Notes: generated by a model not told the origin, from the sequence alone. 64,000 nt of DNA from Natronococcus sp. AD-5 (GCF_030734285.1 NZ_CP132295.1:558001-622000); one strand, 5' to 3'. Shown: positions 8,661 to 16,914, counted from the first letter of the stretch. Translations and numbers: made by a program.

Positions 8661-8930
8661 TCACTCAATGATTGACTCGAAGTCCACATCCCGGTCGTAT
8701 TGGTCACGATGGGCTACCGCTGCCTCTCCCTGCTCAGTGATTTCGTACAGTCCCGATCGTTCGGCCGGGCCGATCTTGCGAACAAGGCCATAGTCCTCAA
8801 GCACAGGCAGTCTCGTGCTGATGTTCTCGCGGGACTTTCCGGTGTAGAATGCCAAGTTAACAGCGACATTGCGCCCCTTCTCTTCGAGTTGCTCGAGGAC
8901 CAAGAAGTCAGTTGGTTGTCTCAACCTCAT
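8661..8930 (-). CDS. PhiH1-repressor-like winged-helix regulator
   Basis: 89 residues from ATG 8930 (a TTG two codons upstream is not needed). MRLRQPTDFLVLEQLEEKGRN, then ENISTRLPVLEDYGLVRKIGPAERSGLYEIT, is the small haloarchaeal winged helix related to the PhiH1 repressor/ArsR fold: recognition helix about 30-45, wing ending in LYEIT. A close relative, broken at its start codon, lies at 20898-21251. Expected to act as a dimeric DNA-binding repressor. Its own promoter is at 8956-8967. Confidence 0.8.
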   Translation of the reverse strand: MRLRQPTDFLVLEQLEEKGRNVAVNLAFYTGKSRENISTRLPVLEDYGLVRKIGPAERSGLYEITEQGEAAVAHRDQYDRDVDFESIIE

Positions 8931-8955
8931 AGTCAACTACACTTGTATCCATGAC

Positions 8956-8967
8956 TTATGATATATG
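8956..8967 (-). promoter_or_regulatory. TATA box for the winged-helix gene
   Basis: On the minus strand this reads catatatcataa, about 26-37 bases before ATG 8930. That places the start of transcription within a few bases of the codon (leaderless mRNA). Confidence 0.5.
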
Positions 8968-8989
8968 AAAATTACCCTTTCGTCACTCT

Positions 8990-9954
8990 CCCCTCTTTTC
9001 ACTCTCGAGTCGACCGACGTCCTACACAATCCGGTAGAACACTTCTCGAGTAGGAGCGACCGTTTCTTAACCAACGGTCGGGGGTGTCAATCGGCTGGCG
9101 TTGGTTAAGAGCACCCACCGTTTCCAGTGTTCTGACTGACTACATCCTCTGTATCTCGCACGTTGCTTATGGCCTGATATGAAGGAACCTGCGCCGGTAC
9201 GTGTGTTCACTGTACGTAGCACTCTTGATCCGGTGGTCTTGCTTCTCGAGGGCAGACCGAGTATTGTGCAGCTGGAACGGCCGGTACCCCTGGGTGACGA
9301 TCGAGACAGCAGTCCGAGGATTGGACAACTGAGATCGGCCTGACGGGGATGCGACGTGAACGATTGGTGGGTTCGATATCGGTGGTCCACGGGACACTCG
9401 AGAGGATAGAACACGCCAGGCGAGGAAGAGACAGGAAGGTATACACTGGTACGTTTGATGAGAGATGAAGATGATGTCGCGTGAGTGCAGACAGGCGTGT
9501 GAGTGTCTCGGGCTACGTAGGGCAGAGCGGGTCGACATGGAGGTGACGCTCGAGAAGAGGAGAGTAGAATGAGGGGCAGGGTGAGGGAAAGATCGTGACG
9601 GAGGAGTGGAGACGGAACGATGGTTATGAGGGAGACGACGTCGTTGAGGGGATGACTCGAGGGGAGAGGGAGAGAGGAGTACACTCCCACCGAAAGCCCT
9701 CGGCCACTCGGCATCCCGCGACCGCCGCTGTGCGCCTCACTGTGTTTGGTGCTTATGGGGTCGGGGAACGACCGAGACGGCCTCGCCCTTTTGAAGTCCA
9801 CCAGGAGAGCTGAAGCCGAGGAAGCGTTGGACCTCGAGGAACACGTCGTCGCGACGTCGGTGGAATGACTCCTCCCACATTTCCAGGCATGATCCTCAAC
9901 CCAAAGCACCAAACATTCCAAACAGCTATGTTCCAACAGTCCCAACACTAGTGT
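8990..9954. other. Long stretch without a supported gene
   Basis: The 381-codon minus-strand frame (9067-10212) runs across the real HTH gene on the other strand, is Ser/Arg/Pro-rich and lacks any motif, so it is not annotated. 9540-9690 is purine-skewed on the + strand. 9692-9790 is copy 1 of a dispersed GC-rich repeat. 9140-9155 has a degenerate form of the catcctctgtattcag word. Probably relics of lost genes. Confidence 0.5.
9692..9790 (+). repeat. Dispersed GC-rich repeat, copy 1
   Basis: Begins GAAAGCCCTCGGCC and ends GGCCTCGCCCTT. About 99 bp match copy 2 at 11608-11706 with scattered differences. Not coding in a convincing frame. I recall similar words as common repeats in haloarchaeal genomes; role unknown. 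Confidence 0.6.
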
Positions 9955-10314
9955 ATGTCGAGTGGCACCATAGATATCGACGAATTCGAGAACGCTGACG
10001 CTGACGAATTCGAAGAACGGAATGACACCGAGCGGATCGTGCTGTTCCTCGACGAGCACGATGACCGTGCGTGGAAGGCAGCGACGATCGCCGAGCGATT
10101 GGGCCTTGATACGGACGCTGTCAGTGCAATCCTCTCGCGATTGAAGGAACGCGGTCTTGTCCGTCACAAGCGCCCGTACTGGGCGATCACGGACGACGAG
10201 GAACGACTCCAATCTGCCTACCGGCTACACCGACACCACGAGGCTGCTGACGAACAGTATGGTGAGGAGCGTCTCGAAGATCTTCAGACCGACGAGATGG
10301 AGCAAGTCCAGTGA
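9955..10314 (+). CDS. HTH antitoxin-like protein
   Basis: 119 residues. An acidic N-terminus (about 1-22), then a MarR-like winged helix: ERIVLFLDEHDDRAWKAATIAERLGLDTDAVSAILSRLKERGLVRHKRPYWAIT. The C-terminal tail is charged and may wrap the toxin. Its TGA overlaps the GTG start of the MazF-like gene (GTGA at 10311-10314), the classic coupling of a type II toxin-antitoxin pair. Likely represses its own operon. Confidence 0.75.
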   Translation: MSSGTIDIDEFENADADEFEERNDTERIVLFLDEHDDRAWKAATIAERLGLDTDAVSAILSRLKERGLVRHKRPYWAITDDEERLQSAYRLHRHHEAADEQYGEERLEDLQTDEMEQVQ

Positions 10315-10652
10315 CTGCATTCGAGGAACTGGAACGCGGCGACATCGTCTGGGGGACTGACCCGCTCTCGGAGAAAGGTCGCCCCTTGCTCGTTCTAGGG
10401 ACTCCTCGATTCCCGAACCACGGGATACAACTCATCACGGTCCTGCTTTCCACGAAGAACTACCACGAGGAGGCACTCACACTCCGAGACGACGACTACC
10501 AGGGCGACCCACTCGGGGAACGGAGTCACGTCCTCCCGTGGTCGCTCGTGACCCTCAACAGTGCTGCAGACGTAGAATTCTATCTAACATCGCTCGTCGA
10601 CGACCGCACCGAGGATGTGGCGAGCCAGCTGATCGACTACATCTCCTCGTGA
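10311..10652 (+). CDS. PemK/MazF-like toxin
   Basis: 113 residues, starting GTG. An SH3-like barrel pattern typical of MazF: LERGDIVWGTDPLSEKGRP near the N-terminus, RPLLVLGTP, and later GDPLGERSHVLPWSLVTLN. MazF/PemK toxins cut RNA. The GDIVW and RP...LVL motifs are in the expected places and the length is right. Couples to the HTH protein upstream. Target and activity cannot be read from sequence. Confidence 0.75.
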   Translation: MTAFEELERGDIVWGTDPLSEKGRPLLVLGTPRFPNHGIQLITVLLSTKNYHEEALTLRDDDYQGDPLGERSHVLPWSLVTLNSAADVEFYLTSLVDDRTEDVASQLIDYISS

Positions 10653-10662
10653 ACGGACTTTC

Positions 10663-10907
10663 CAGTTTCCAATAGCGACCCCGGGAGCACAGGGCTCCTT
10701 ACAGTCAGATTCGACGAGAGAACTCGAGATCAGTCCGCTTGAACTCCAAATCACGTACAAATTCCAGCTCACACAAGCTGCAGACAGTCTCAGCGGGAAG
10801 GACTTCGACGATGCAGTCCACCTGTACTTGACTTTCGAGGAGCGATTTAACTCGAAGCAGCTCGAAACGTACGTCAAAGAGCTTGGCTGGCGATTAGCTG
10901 GTTTTGG
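10663..10907 (+). pseudogene. Fragment of a nucleotidyltransferase-like protein C-terminus
   Basis: An open frame without start codon reads LEISPLELQITYKFQL, then GKDFDDAVHLYLTFEERF and LETYVKELGW. That is the C-terminal pattern (ELQI-YK.....KDFEDA.HLY) of MNT/AbiEii-like nucleotidyltransferase proteins. It runs into the opposite-strand repressor gene without a stop. Probably debris of a second defence or TA gene. Confidence 0.55.
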
Positions 10908-10931
10908 TTCTCGGGTTGTCGCCAGTCAGGT

Positions 10932-11192
10932 TCATTCGCCCTCAAGGTCACGTGCGTCGAGCTCGCCGGCGAGATACTGTTTCCCTTCACGGGTGATCTC
11001 GTAGACACCGTTCCCGAGATGAACGAGGAGACCGTAGGTGACGAGTGTTTTACAGCGGGCGTTGATGTGCTGTCGAGAGAAGCGGACGCGGTCACTGTCA
11101 GCCATTGCTTTCGGGGTATCGGGGCCCTCTTCAGCAAGATGCTCCAGAATGCGATCATCGGCGCGTGACATCCAGTCGGCGTCAAAGCGCAT
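10932..11192 (-). CDS. PhiH1-repressor-like winged-helix protein
   Basis: 86 residues. MRFDADWMSRADDRILEHLAEEGPDTPKAMADS, then FSRQHINARCKTLVTYGLLVHLGNGVYEIT, is a compact winged helix with the recognition helix near 40-52 and the wing at GNGVYEIT. The acidic tail (ELDARDLEGE) is typical. The family includes the repressor of halophage PhiH. Single gene; operator not identified. Confidence 0.8.
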   Translation of the reverse strand: MRFDADWMSRADDRILEHLAEEGPDTPKAMADSDRVRFSRQHINARCKTLVTYGLLVHLGNGVYEITREGKQYLAGELDARDLEGE

Positions 11193-11313
11193 AATAATCT
11201 CTGGTTGCGCCGACGCTATCCCAAACGCGTTAAGTCAATCAGAGAAGCTATAAGCAATTATAGTTGACTCCCAACCTTTTAAACACTACCCATCCTAAGC
11301 GTTAGACGTTACA

Positions 11314-11574
11314 ATGGATCACTCGTCAACGACTGGGTCTGGGGAAACGACTGACCTCTTGGTCGACATCATCGAGACGCTCGAAGCGTGTGGGGTGGGT
11401 CAAGATGAGTACCAGCTGTACGACTCCATCGATGTCGAGGCGCTCGAGGAGCTTTTAAACTCGTCCACCGAGGACGTAGAAGTACAGTTCACAGTGAAGG
11501 GCGTTCGGCTTGCGGTGACGCCGGAGAGCGTCGACGTCCTGATCGACCGGGAGTCCATTCCACCGAACCCGTAG
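11314..11574 (+). CDS. HalOD1 output-domain protein
   Basis: 86 residues. After a short polar leader, LLVDIIETLEACGVGQDEYQLYDSID, then VEALEELLN and VEVQFTVKGVRLAV, follows the HalOD1 pattern: helix, Y-x-x-IDxxALxxLL, then a beta-hairpin. HalOD1 is a haloarchaeal signalling output domain, often attached to receivers; here it stands alone. A second copy is at 27247-27501. Partner unknown. Confidence 0.75.
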   Translation: MDHSSTTGSGETTDLLVDIIETLEACGVGQDEYQLYDSIDVEALEELLNSSTEDVEVQFTVKGVRLAVTPESVDVLIDRESIPPNP

Positions 11575-12185
11575 CCGGTATCGCGGTCGACATCCGAGAC
11601 ACTCCCTGAAAGCCCTCGGCCGCTCGGCATCCCGCGATCGCCGCTGCGCTCCTCGTGCCTATGGTGCTGGCGGGATCGGGGGACGACCGAGACGGCCTCG
11701 CCCTTTCTGAGTCCGCCAGGATAGCGGTAGTGTTGCCAAGCGACGTGACCGGCTGGACAGGTGTTTCGTACCGGCACGCCCCGCTCGCCGCGTTCCGCCC
11801 TCCGCGTCGCTCGCGACCGACCATTCCGGGCATGCGGGCGCTCTCCGCACCGCTCGCGCCCGTTCCGGGCTAAAGTCCATGTGCCCTCGACGCCAGCGCT
11901 TCACCCGTTCGGGTCCTGCGGACCTCGGCAAAGCCGACCGCGACGGACGTGGTTGCGTCGCGGCGAACGGGGAATGCGCTGGGCGCTCGCTCCGGGCGGG
12001 TCGGCGCGCGGAGCTGGCTGGGTCTCCTCCTAAGGCGCGCTCTCGCTCGCGCCCAGGGGGCGCTCGCGAAGGCGCAAGCGAGAGCGCGCAGACGAGTCTG
12101 TCGGACGGTGATATCCGTTGAAAACCGCGATGCTACCACATCGCGGTGTCGGGCGCGTGAGCGCCTTCAGGATCGGTGAGATCCA
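11575..12185. other. GC-rich gene-free stretch with inverted repeats
   Basis: Contains repeat copy 2 (11608-11706), then very GC-rich sequence rich in gctcgc/gcgagc words (for example gctctcgctcgcgccc near 12043 and the complementary gcgcaagcgagagcgc near 12071). Just before the RPA-like gene there is cgcgatg...catcgcg (12127-12143). The open frames on both strands are Arg/Ala/Pro-rich and not gene-like. No TATA box is obvious, so how the next gene is expressed is unclear. Confidence 0.5.
11608..11706 (+). repeat. Dispersed GC-rich repeat, copy 2
   Basis: Second copy of the sequence at 9692-9790, same strand, about 1.9 kb apart. The shared cores are GAAAGCCCTCGGCC, CTCGGCATCCCGCGA and ACGACCGAGACGGCCTCGCC. 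Confidence 0.6.
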
Positions 12186-13046
12186 ATGTCTAGTACAAAC
12201 TCAAGTAGCAAGGAGGTTTCGGTCGATGAACAGACGGATGAACAGAAGAGCGGACGAGCGGTTGATGAGGACGGGTTCGAGGTCGTAGATGAGACGCCGA
12301 CGTTCGAGGCATCGGTCGACCAGGAGGTACACACGAAGGTCGAGACCGAGCACCCGGAGACGGTGGTCGGACGGAACGAGAACGAGTATGGCCACCTGCC
12401 GTTGGCCCAGGAAGAGGAGATCCGGGCTCGGGAGGAAGAGCTCGAGCGGATCAGCGCGAAAGCAGCGTTCGGCCAGCAAGAAGGGCGTGAGGAGCGCACC
12501 CGTGAAGTGGTCGTCGAGCAACGCCGTGTGCGGCGGGTCGAGCGGGTTGACCCCCGGTTGGAGTTGGAGCAAGCGGAGGTTGCAGAGGTCAACACACAGG
12601 CGATGCGGATCACGGAGAGCGTGCGCGGGGGACCAAGCCGGGCAGCGGTGAGCCGTGGGCTGGCCGAGAAGATCGAGAAGGGGAAGTCGATGATCGATGC
12701 GACCCTTGAGCAGATGGAAGAGGTGAAAGCCGAACCAGGATCGATCGTAGCCATCGCGGACGTCCCCGAGGTCGAGACAAGCGAAGTGGACGTGGAAGGC
12801 GAGATCATCGAACTGTGAGAGCCCTCAACGCCCTCGATCCAACAGGTCGGGCTGATCGCAGACGACACGGAGAAAATCAAGTTCACGGTCTGGAAGAACT
12901 CATACCAGACGAAGGTGAGCGAGGGAGAGACCGTGCGGTTGCGGAACGTAAAGAAAAACTGGCACAACGAGTGCTGTAATCTGGCCGTGACTGGCTGGAG
13001 CCGGATCGAGTTCCCTGAGCGCGGGCGGTGGTGGACCCAGGAATAG
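12186..13046 (+). pseudogene. RPA-like single-strand DNA-binding protein, split by an in-frame TGA
   Basis: A first 210-residue segment is acidic and helical (about 80-130 Glu/Arg-rich coiled coil) and ends in ETSEVDVEGEIIEL. TGA follows (12816-12818), then the same frame runs 75 codons to TAG 13046: EPSTPSIQQVGLIADDTEKI...FTVWKNSY...VRLRNVKKNW...VTGWSRIEFPERGRWW. The second part is the OB fold of haloarchaeal RPA-like proteins, in which LWEPS is usual, so the TGA is best read as a former TGG (Trp). Without read-through only a truncated protein is made. Plasmids often carry such proteins for replication. Confidence 0.7.
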
Positions 13047-13253
13047 CGTCGCTCCCCCTCTTTTTATGTGTACGACCTCCCGCTCGCTTCGCTCGCGTCC
13101 TCCCCACCCTCCTCGCGTCGCTCCCGATGGTCGCTCTCTCGTCCCTCGCACGCGGACTGCGCGGTGCGCAGTCTCGCACGCGCCACCGCCCCGCAGGAAG
13201 ATGGTGGACCGAACCGCTTGGAATGGATTGGCCAAGAAAGCGCACCGCTCGGT

Positions 13254-13288
13254 GGTGTTGGATCGTACTCCCCGAGAGGGGTGAGGGA
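13254..13288 (+). promoter_or_regulatory. Leader hairpin copy 2
   Basis: GGTGTTG followed by CTCCCC-gag-AGGGGTGAGGGA, 7 bases before ATG 13296. Same element as copy 1. Confidence 0.7.
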
Positions 13289-13295
13289 GAGTCGA

Positions 13296-13388
13296 GATGG
13301 CATCACCAGTACTGCATCCGTCGATTCGTCGGGATGTGGCTCGACGCGACCCGCCGATGTACGTATCGGTAGCAGACACAGCTGCGTG
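13296..13388 (+). CDS. 30-residue ORF behind leader hairpin 2
   Basis: MASPVLHPSIRRDVARRD...VADTAA, ending TGA 13388. It is placed at the standard distance after the hairpin and Shine-Dalgarno, which is the main argument for translation. It may be the stump of a longer gene or a leader peptide for the TFB-like gene that starts 26 bases later. No family recognised. Confidence 0.35.
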
Positions 13389-13413
13389 AGCGCCTGTCTC
13401 CCCGTGAAATCCC

Positions 13414-14503
13414 ATGTCAACAGAGAGTTCTGTCCAGTTTGGCGAATCGGTTGTACAGCAGTCCAAACACGACACCGCCAGTTCCCAGGTGATCACGGAC
13501 ACTCACGCGGTCACGAAAACGAAGCCGAGTGAGCGCGAGCCTGCCCGCCAGTCGACGTGTGCCGAGTATGAGGGACAGATCATCACGGCAGAGCATACGT
13601 CATACTGCGAGGAGTGCGAGTTAGTCGTCACGGCCCGACACGGCGTCGACACGGACCAGACGAACGGAGCGGTCGCCACGAGTAGAGTTGTGAGTCGGTC
13701 ACGCAGCTCGCATCGACAAGGGCCTGCATACGACATTCTTCCTCACCAGTGACGGCTACGGCAACGCGCTCTCAAGCAAGCAACAAGACAAATACGATCG
13801 GCTGAAGCAGCGCCACAAGCGCTTCCAGGTCGAGAGCAAACGCGCGATCCGGCTCAACGAGGCGCTTCGGGACGTCCAGTTAATTGGGGGCAATCTCGGG
13901 CTCCCACAGCATGTGGTCGTCGACGCTGGACGGCTGGTGAAGCGGGCTAGCGAGGCTCGCGTGCCGGGTGCATGGACCTCGTGGGAAGGGGTCGCCGCGG
14001 GTGCAGTATTGCTTGCGGCGACGAATGCTGATCGGGATCGCTCACCGCGAGAGGTAGCGTGCTACGGGAAGGTGGATCACGCCCGAATGTGTGCAGCCGC
14101 GCGCAAAATCCGGTGCTATACCGACGTAGCGTATCCACCAATGCGAGCAAACGCGATCGAACAGGTCCTCGAGACGCTCGACACGGACGTCCTCGATGGC
14201 GGGGCGTACCTCCAGTGCAGAGACGTCGCACGACACCTGATGGAGATCGCTGACGAGGTACCGATCGGTGCGGGCACGCCACGATTGACCGTCGCGGCAG
14301 CCGCCGTCTACCGTGCAGATCGGGTACTCGGCGGTGAATTCCTCACGATGCAGCAGGTCGCTGATGCCGTGAGTGCGATCGTCGAGACGAGCAAGGACAA
14401 GATCAATCGCTACTCTGCAGAACTCCGTGAGGAGTATCGCGAGCGAGCGAAGACTGACGCCCCGAGCGTGCTTCGCGACCGAGGACGCATCACGGTACAG
14501 TGA
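13414..14503 (+). pseudogene. TFB-like (transcription initiation factor IIB) gene with frameshift and damaged zinc ribbon
   Basis: The N-terminal frame holds a TFIIB-type ribbon, QIITAEHTSYCEECELVV, but the first knuckle reads CAEY instead of CxxC. After about 90 codons the frame must shift by one near 13690. It then gives RIDKGLHTTFFLTSDGYGNALSS, the cyclin-like repeats (YDRLKQRHKRFQ...; LPQHVVVDAGRLVKRA...; TVAAAAVYRADRVLGG...) and ends at TGA 14503. Archaeal TFB bridges TBP and RNA polymerase; haloarchaea keep several, some on plasmids. An internal ATG at 13913 would start a ribbon-less C-terminal half. Confidence 0.75.
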
Positions 14504-14553
14504 CCGACTCTGCGGGCGGGGTTCTCGGACGCTACCCACTGTCTGCGAACGTC

Positions 14554-14585
14554 TGGTGTTGGTCACTCCCACTGGCAGGTGGAGG
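14554..14585 (+). promoter_or_regulatory. Leader hairpin copy 3 (divergent)
   Basis: TGGTGTTGGTCA, then CTCCCAC-tggca-GGTGGAGG, 10 bases before ATG 14596. The stem is shorter and bulged, but the U-rich start, fold and GGAGG are kept. It decides the start of the next gene. Confidence 0.55.
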
Positions 14586-14595
14586 CAGATTACCC

Positions 14596-15327
14596 ATGTC
14601 ACTCGATCCGACGGTCACGCTCGCGCTCGACACTGCACCTGCCCTGCGCAGTTGGCTTCGCAGTGTGAGTCAGCGTGACGCGCTCGACCCAGCGGTCGCC
14701 GACTCGCTCGCCGAGCTTGCTGGGGCGATCGACAGCCAGTTGCACAGCCAGGTCCACGACCAGACTGAGTCGCTCGAACTCAGCGTGTCGACGACGCAGT
14801 TCCCCCAGGATACCTCCTCCTCGTCGAGAGCGAACCACAGTCGGTATGCAGAGGACAAGCCTGCCGATCTGGACACGTGTCCCTCTCCGCGTCCAGAGAC
14901 AGACGACTCGGCCGACACTGAGATCGAGACTGCCACTGAGACAGAACCGTGTGAGTCGGATCCATCACAGATCTATGACGAGCTGCCAGCCCATGCGTGG
15001 AACCCCGATACTGCCAAGACCGACGGTAGTTCGACAACTGAGGCCGGGGCCGATGCGCCAGAAAGAGACGATCGCGACCCCCCATCACCGTCGACACCAG
15101 GCTCAGACAGCACTCCCGACGATCCCGACAGGGATGGAGAAGCGCTGCCGCCCACAGAGTATGTCACAGCCTACGAGTGTGACGTCTGTGGCGTCAGGCG
15201 AGAGATGGAAACGTCGGTGAAAGTGTGTGCGTTCGTCGCGGACTGTCCGATATGTAATGCGATCGACGTCCGGTTCAGCGCCGTCGAGATCCCGACGCCG
15301 ATTCAGGACCACTCTCGTCACGGCTAA
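14596..15327 (+). CDS. Acidic protein with C-terminal zinc ribbon
   Basis: 243 residues from ATG 14596. The earlier GTG at 14500 overlaps the TFB-like stop, but the residues it would add look like hairpin leader, so the ATG is preferred. N-terminal 45 residues are helical (MSLDPTVTLALDTAPALRSW). The middle (about 60-190) is low-complexity Ser/Thr/Asp/Pro. The last 45 residues hold a zinc ribbon with ECDVCG and DCPICN. Unknown function; disordered acidic linker plus ribbon suggests a nucleic-acid-associated accessory factor next to the TFB-like gene. Confidence 0.65.
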   Translation: MSLDPTVTLALDTAPALRSWLRSVSQRDALDPAVADSLAELAGAIDSQLHSQVHDQTESLELSVSTTQFPQDTSSSSRANHSRYAEDKPADLDTCPSPRPETDDSADTEIETATETEPCESDPSQIYDELPAHAWNPDTAKTDGSSTTEAGADAPERDDRDPPSPSTPGSDSTPDDPDRDGEALPPTEYVTAYECDVCGVRREMETSVKVCAFVADCPICNAIDVRFSAVEIPTPIQDHSRHG

Positions 15328-15471
15328 CCTCGTGACTCCGACTTGATCGGAGCAGTCGCTCGTGATCGACCAGTCCAGGTTGCTCACATCGCTCCCTCCT
15401 GTGTCGGTCGCTGCGATCGCTCGTTGCGCTGCCGGGCTTTCCCTCTTGCTTGACGCTCACTCTGGACAGCT

Positions 15472-15507
15472 GGTGGCGTTGTTCGCCCCTCATGAGGAGT
15501 AGAGGGA
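15472..15507 (+). promoter_or_regulatory. Leader hairpin copy 4
   Basis: GGTGGCGTTGTTCG, then CCCCTC-at-GAGGAG, then TAGAGGG, 9 bases before ATG 15517. The loop and outer pairs differ from other copies but the pairing is kept. Confidence 0.65.
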
Positions 15508-15516
15508 TCAAAGACG

Positions 15517-15738
15517 ATGCAAACTGCCAGCCGGATCACGACCCCACTCGCCGTTGAGTTCACTACCGAGCCCGATTCGACCGCCGAACATTCCCGCTTC
15601 GGCGTATTCGACGCCCCAGGTCACACCAACACGAGTTGTGATTTCTGCGGGAAGTTCGGACTCGTTCCGACCCAAAGCTGTGAAGCTGCCTGTGACCTCG
15701 GCGTTCAACTGATCTGCTCCGACTGCGAGCGCGCGTGA
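15517..15738 (+). CDS. Small zinc-ribbon protein
   Basis: 73 residues. After an acidic 38-residue leader, CDFC (about 41-44), then a CEAACDLGVQLICSDC tail that closes a second cysteine pair. One zinc site. Leader hairpin 4 precedes it. Ends 42 bases before the SWIM gene, likely same transcript. Confidence 0.65.
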   Translation: MQTASRITTPLAVEFTTEPDSTAEHSRFGVFDAPGHTNTSCDFCGKFGLVPTQSCEAACDLGVQLICSDCERA

Positions 15739-15780
15739 CTCGAGACGATCGAACAGCCTATCGGCAGTTACACCTGACCT

Positions 15781-16122
15781 ATGTCACCATCAGCACATCC
15801 GATTGAGCGACTTGAACCGTCCCAGCGCACGCTTCGGCGCGCTCAGTACGAAGCTTTCGAGTTCGAACTCACCGAGGAAGGCATCCTCGTTCGCAACGCC
15901 AGCCATGCGAATCCCGAGGACCACGAGTATCTGATCACGATCGAGGACGGGTTGCCCCACAGTTGTACGTGTTCAGCAGATGAACATCACCAGGGCGCGT
16001 GCAAACATCGGGTTGCAGTCGCAATTCGGACGCCCGTTCTCGAGGCTGCACGCACCGCACAGCGAATTCACGAACTGCAGACCAGCGGGGTGCAGGCCAC
16101 AGCGAATCCACCGGCGCCGTGA
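15781..16122 (+). CDS. SWIM zinc-finger protein
   Basis: 113 residues. A beta-rich N-terminal half (EAFEFELTEEGILVRNASHA...YLITIEDG) leads into the SWIM motif CTC...GACKHRVAV (C-x-C-xn-C-x-H) near residues 62-80. SWIM domains bind zinc and act in DNA or protein binding. Its TGA is at 16120-16122 and the inverted-repeat element follows immediately. A related, frameshifted SWIM gene is at 46028-46603. Confidence 0.8.
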   Translation: MSPSAHPIERLEPSQRTLRRAQYEAFEFELTEEGILVRNASHANPEDHEYLITIEDGLPHSCTCSADEHHQGACKHRVAVAIRTPVLEAARTAQRIHELQTSGVQATANPPAP

Positions 16123-16274
16123 GTTACCCCACGAGTTTGGTCTTTTCAGGCAGTAATGAGACAAACACGACGGAACGACCGTCCACACCGAAGTTTCAAT
16201 CTTTTTCGAGATGATGGCGGTCTCATTCTCAATGAAACGACCAAGTGGAACCAAGTACGAAGGCGTGGGGTAAC
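16123..16274. repeat. Nested inverted-repeat element, copy 1 (core orientation A)
   Basis: Outer arms GTTACCCCAC (16123-16132) and GTGGGGTAAC (16265-16274) are perfect inverted repeats. Inside lies a 111-bp core (16136-16246) bounded by TTTGGTCTTTTC and a degenerate partner (GAAACGACCAAG). The same core lies reversed in copy 2 at 28131-28284, and copy 3 (34015-34057) has no core. Downstream flank is shared with copy 2 up to leader hairpin 5. No coding capacity. Confidence 0.8.
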
Positions 16275-16313
16275 TCTGCCAGACCGATCAGCGTCTGCAC
16301 GAACGCACCGCAC

Positions 16314-16347
16314 GTGGTGTTGTTCACACCCTCGAGAGGGATGGAGG
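16314..16347 (+). promoter_or_regulatory. Leader hairpin copy 5
   Basis: GTGGTGTTGTTCACA, then CCCTC-ga-GAGGG, then ATGGAGG, 9 bases before ATG 16357. About 40 bases separate it from the inverted-repeat element. Confidence 0.75.
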
Positions 16348-16356
16348 TTTTCACAG

Positions 16357-16914
16357 ATGTCACGAGCAGACGAGACGACAGCACAGCCAGCAGAGACACC
16401 CGATGAAGCGCAGTCCATCAGTGAGACGCCGCCACTTCCACGGCGGTTTCTCGCGACTGCCAGCGGACCGGTCACCCGGATCACTGACTACGGTGACGAA
16501 ACGACCGAGCGTGTTCGCGCCGACATCTCAATCGAGCACTCCATCGAGACACTCGAAGAGTTCACCACGTTCTGGGGCTTCCGCGATCTCCGCAGCTGGA
16601 AGCAAGCGGCTCTCAAGGCTCTTCTCGAGAGACAGGAACCCGACGCTGTGACGTACGCCGTCAACGAGGACGACCTCGAAGCGTGGGACGTCACGGTCGA
16701 CGGACGTATTGAAGCGTTCGCAGGGCTTGTCGAGACGATGGCCGACTACACAGGACGAGATCCTTCTTGTCGAGATACAATCCCTCACCGGATTGCAAGC
16801 CGAATCAACGCGCTCACCGATGGTCGCCAGACGACCGACGATGTTCTCAAGGAATTCGCTGACGAACTTTCCCGGGCAGAACTGTGGGGCATGGAGCGCA
16901 CCTCGCTCTTCTGA
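16357..16914 (+). CDS. Unknown acidic protein headed by leader hairpin 5, 3' end possibly shifted
   Basis: 185 residues beginning MSRADETTAQPAE. The first 60 are disordered. About 60-170 is helical (IEHSIETLEEFTTFWGFRDLRSWKQAAL...). Near the stop another frame reads LALLNVKHAHHESIEQLTATLARTLSDD and ends TAA at 16998-17000, overlapping the next ATG (TAATG). So the original gene may have run to 17000 and lost its tail to a one-base shift near 16895. Family not recognised; the start is shared with the small ORF at 27651, a sign of shuffling. Confidence 0.6.
   Translation: MSRADETTAQPAETPDEAQSISETPPLPRRFLATASGPVTRITDYGDETTERVRADISIEHSIETLEEFTTFWGFRDLRSWKQAALKALLERQEPDAVTYAVNEDDLEAWDVTVDGRIEAFAGLVETMADYTGRDPSCRDTIPHRIASRINALTDGRQTTDDVLKEFADELSRAELWGMERTSLF

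Noticed and set aside
9067-10212. 381-codon minus-strand ORF
   Set aside because: Runs antisense through the start of a well-supported HTH/MazF pair, not acidic, no domain.
12900-13532. Long overlapping ORFs on both strands around 13.0-13.5 kb
   Set aside because: Arg/Ser/Pro-rich frames in very GC-rich DNA; the region is better explained by the OB-fold frame, leader hairpin 2 and the TFB-like start.
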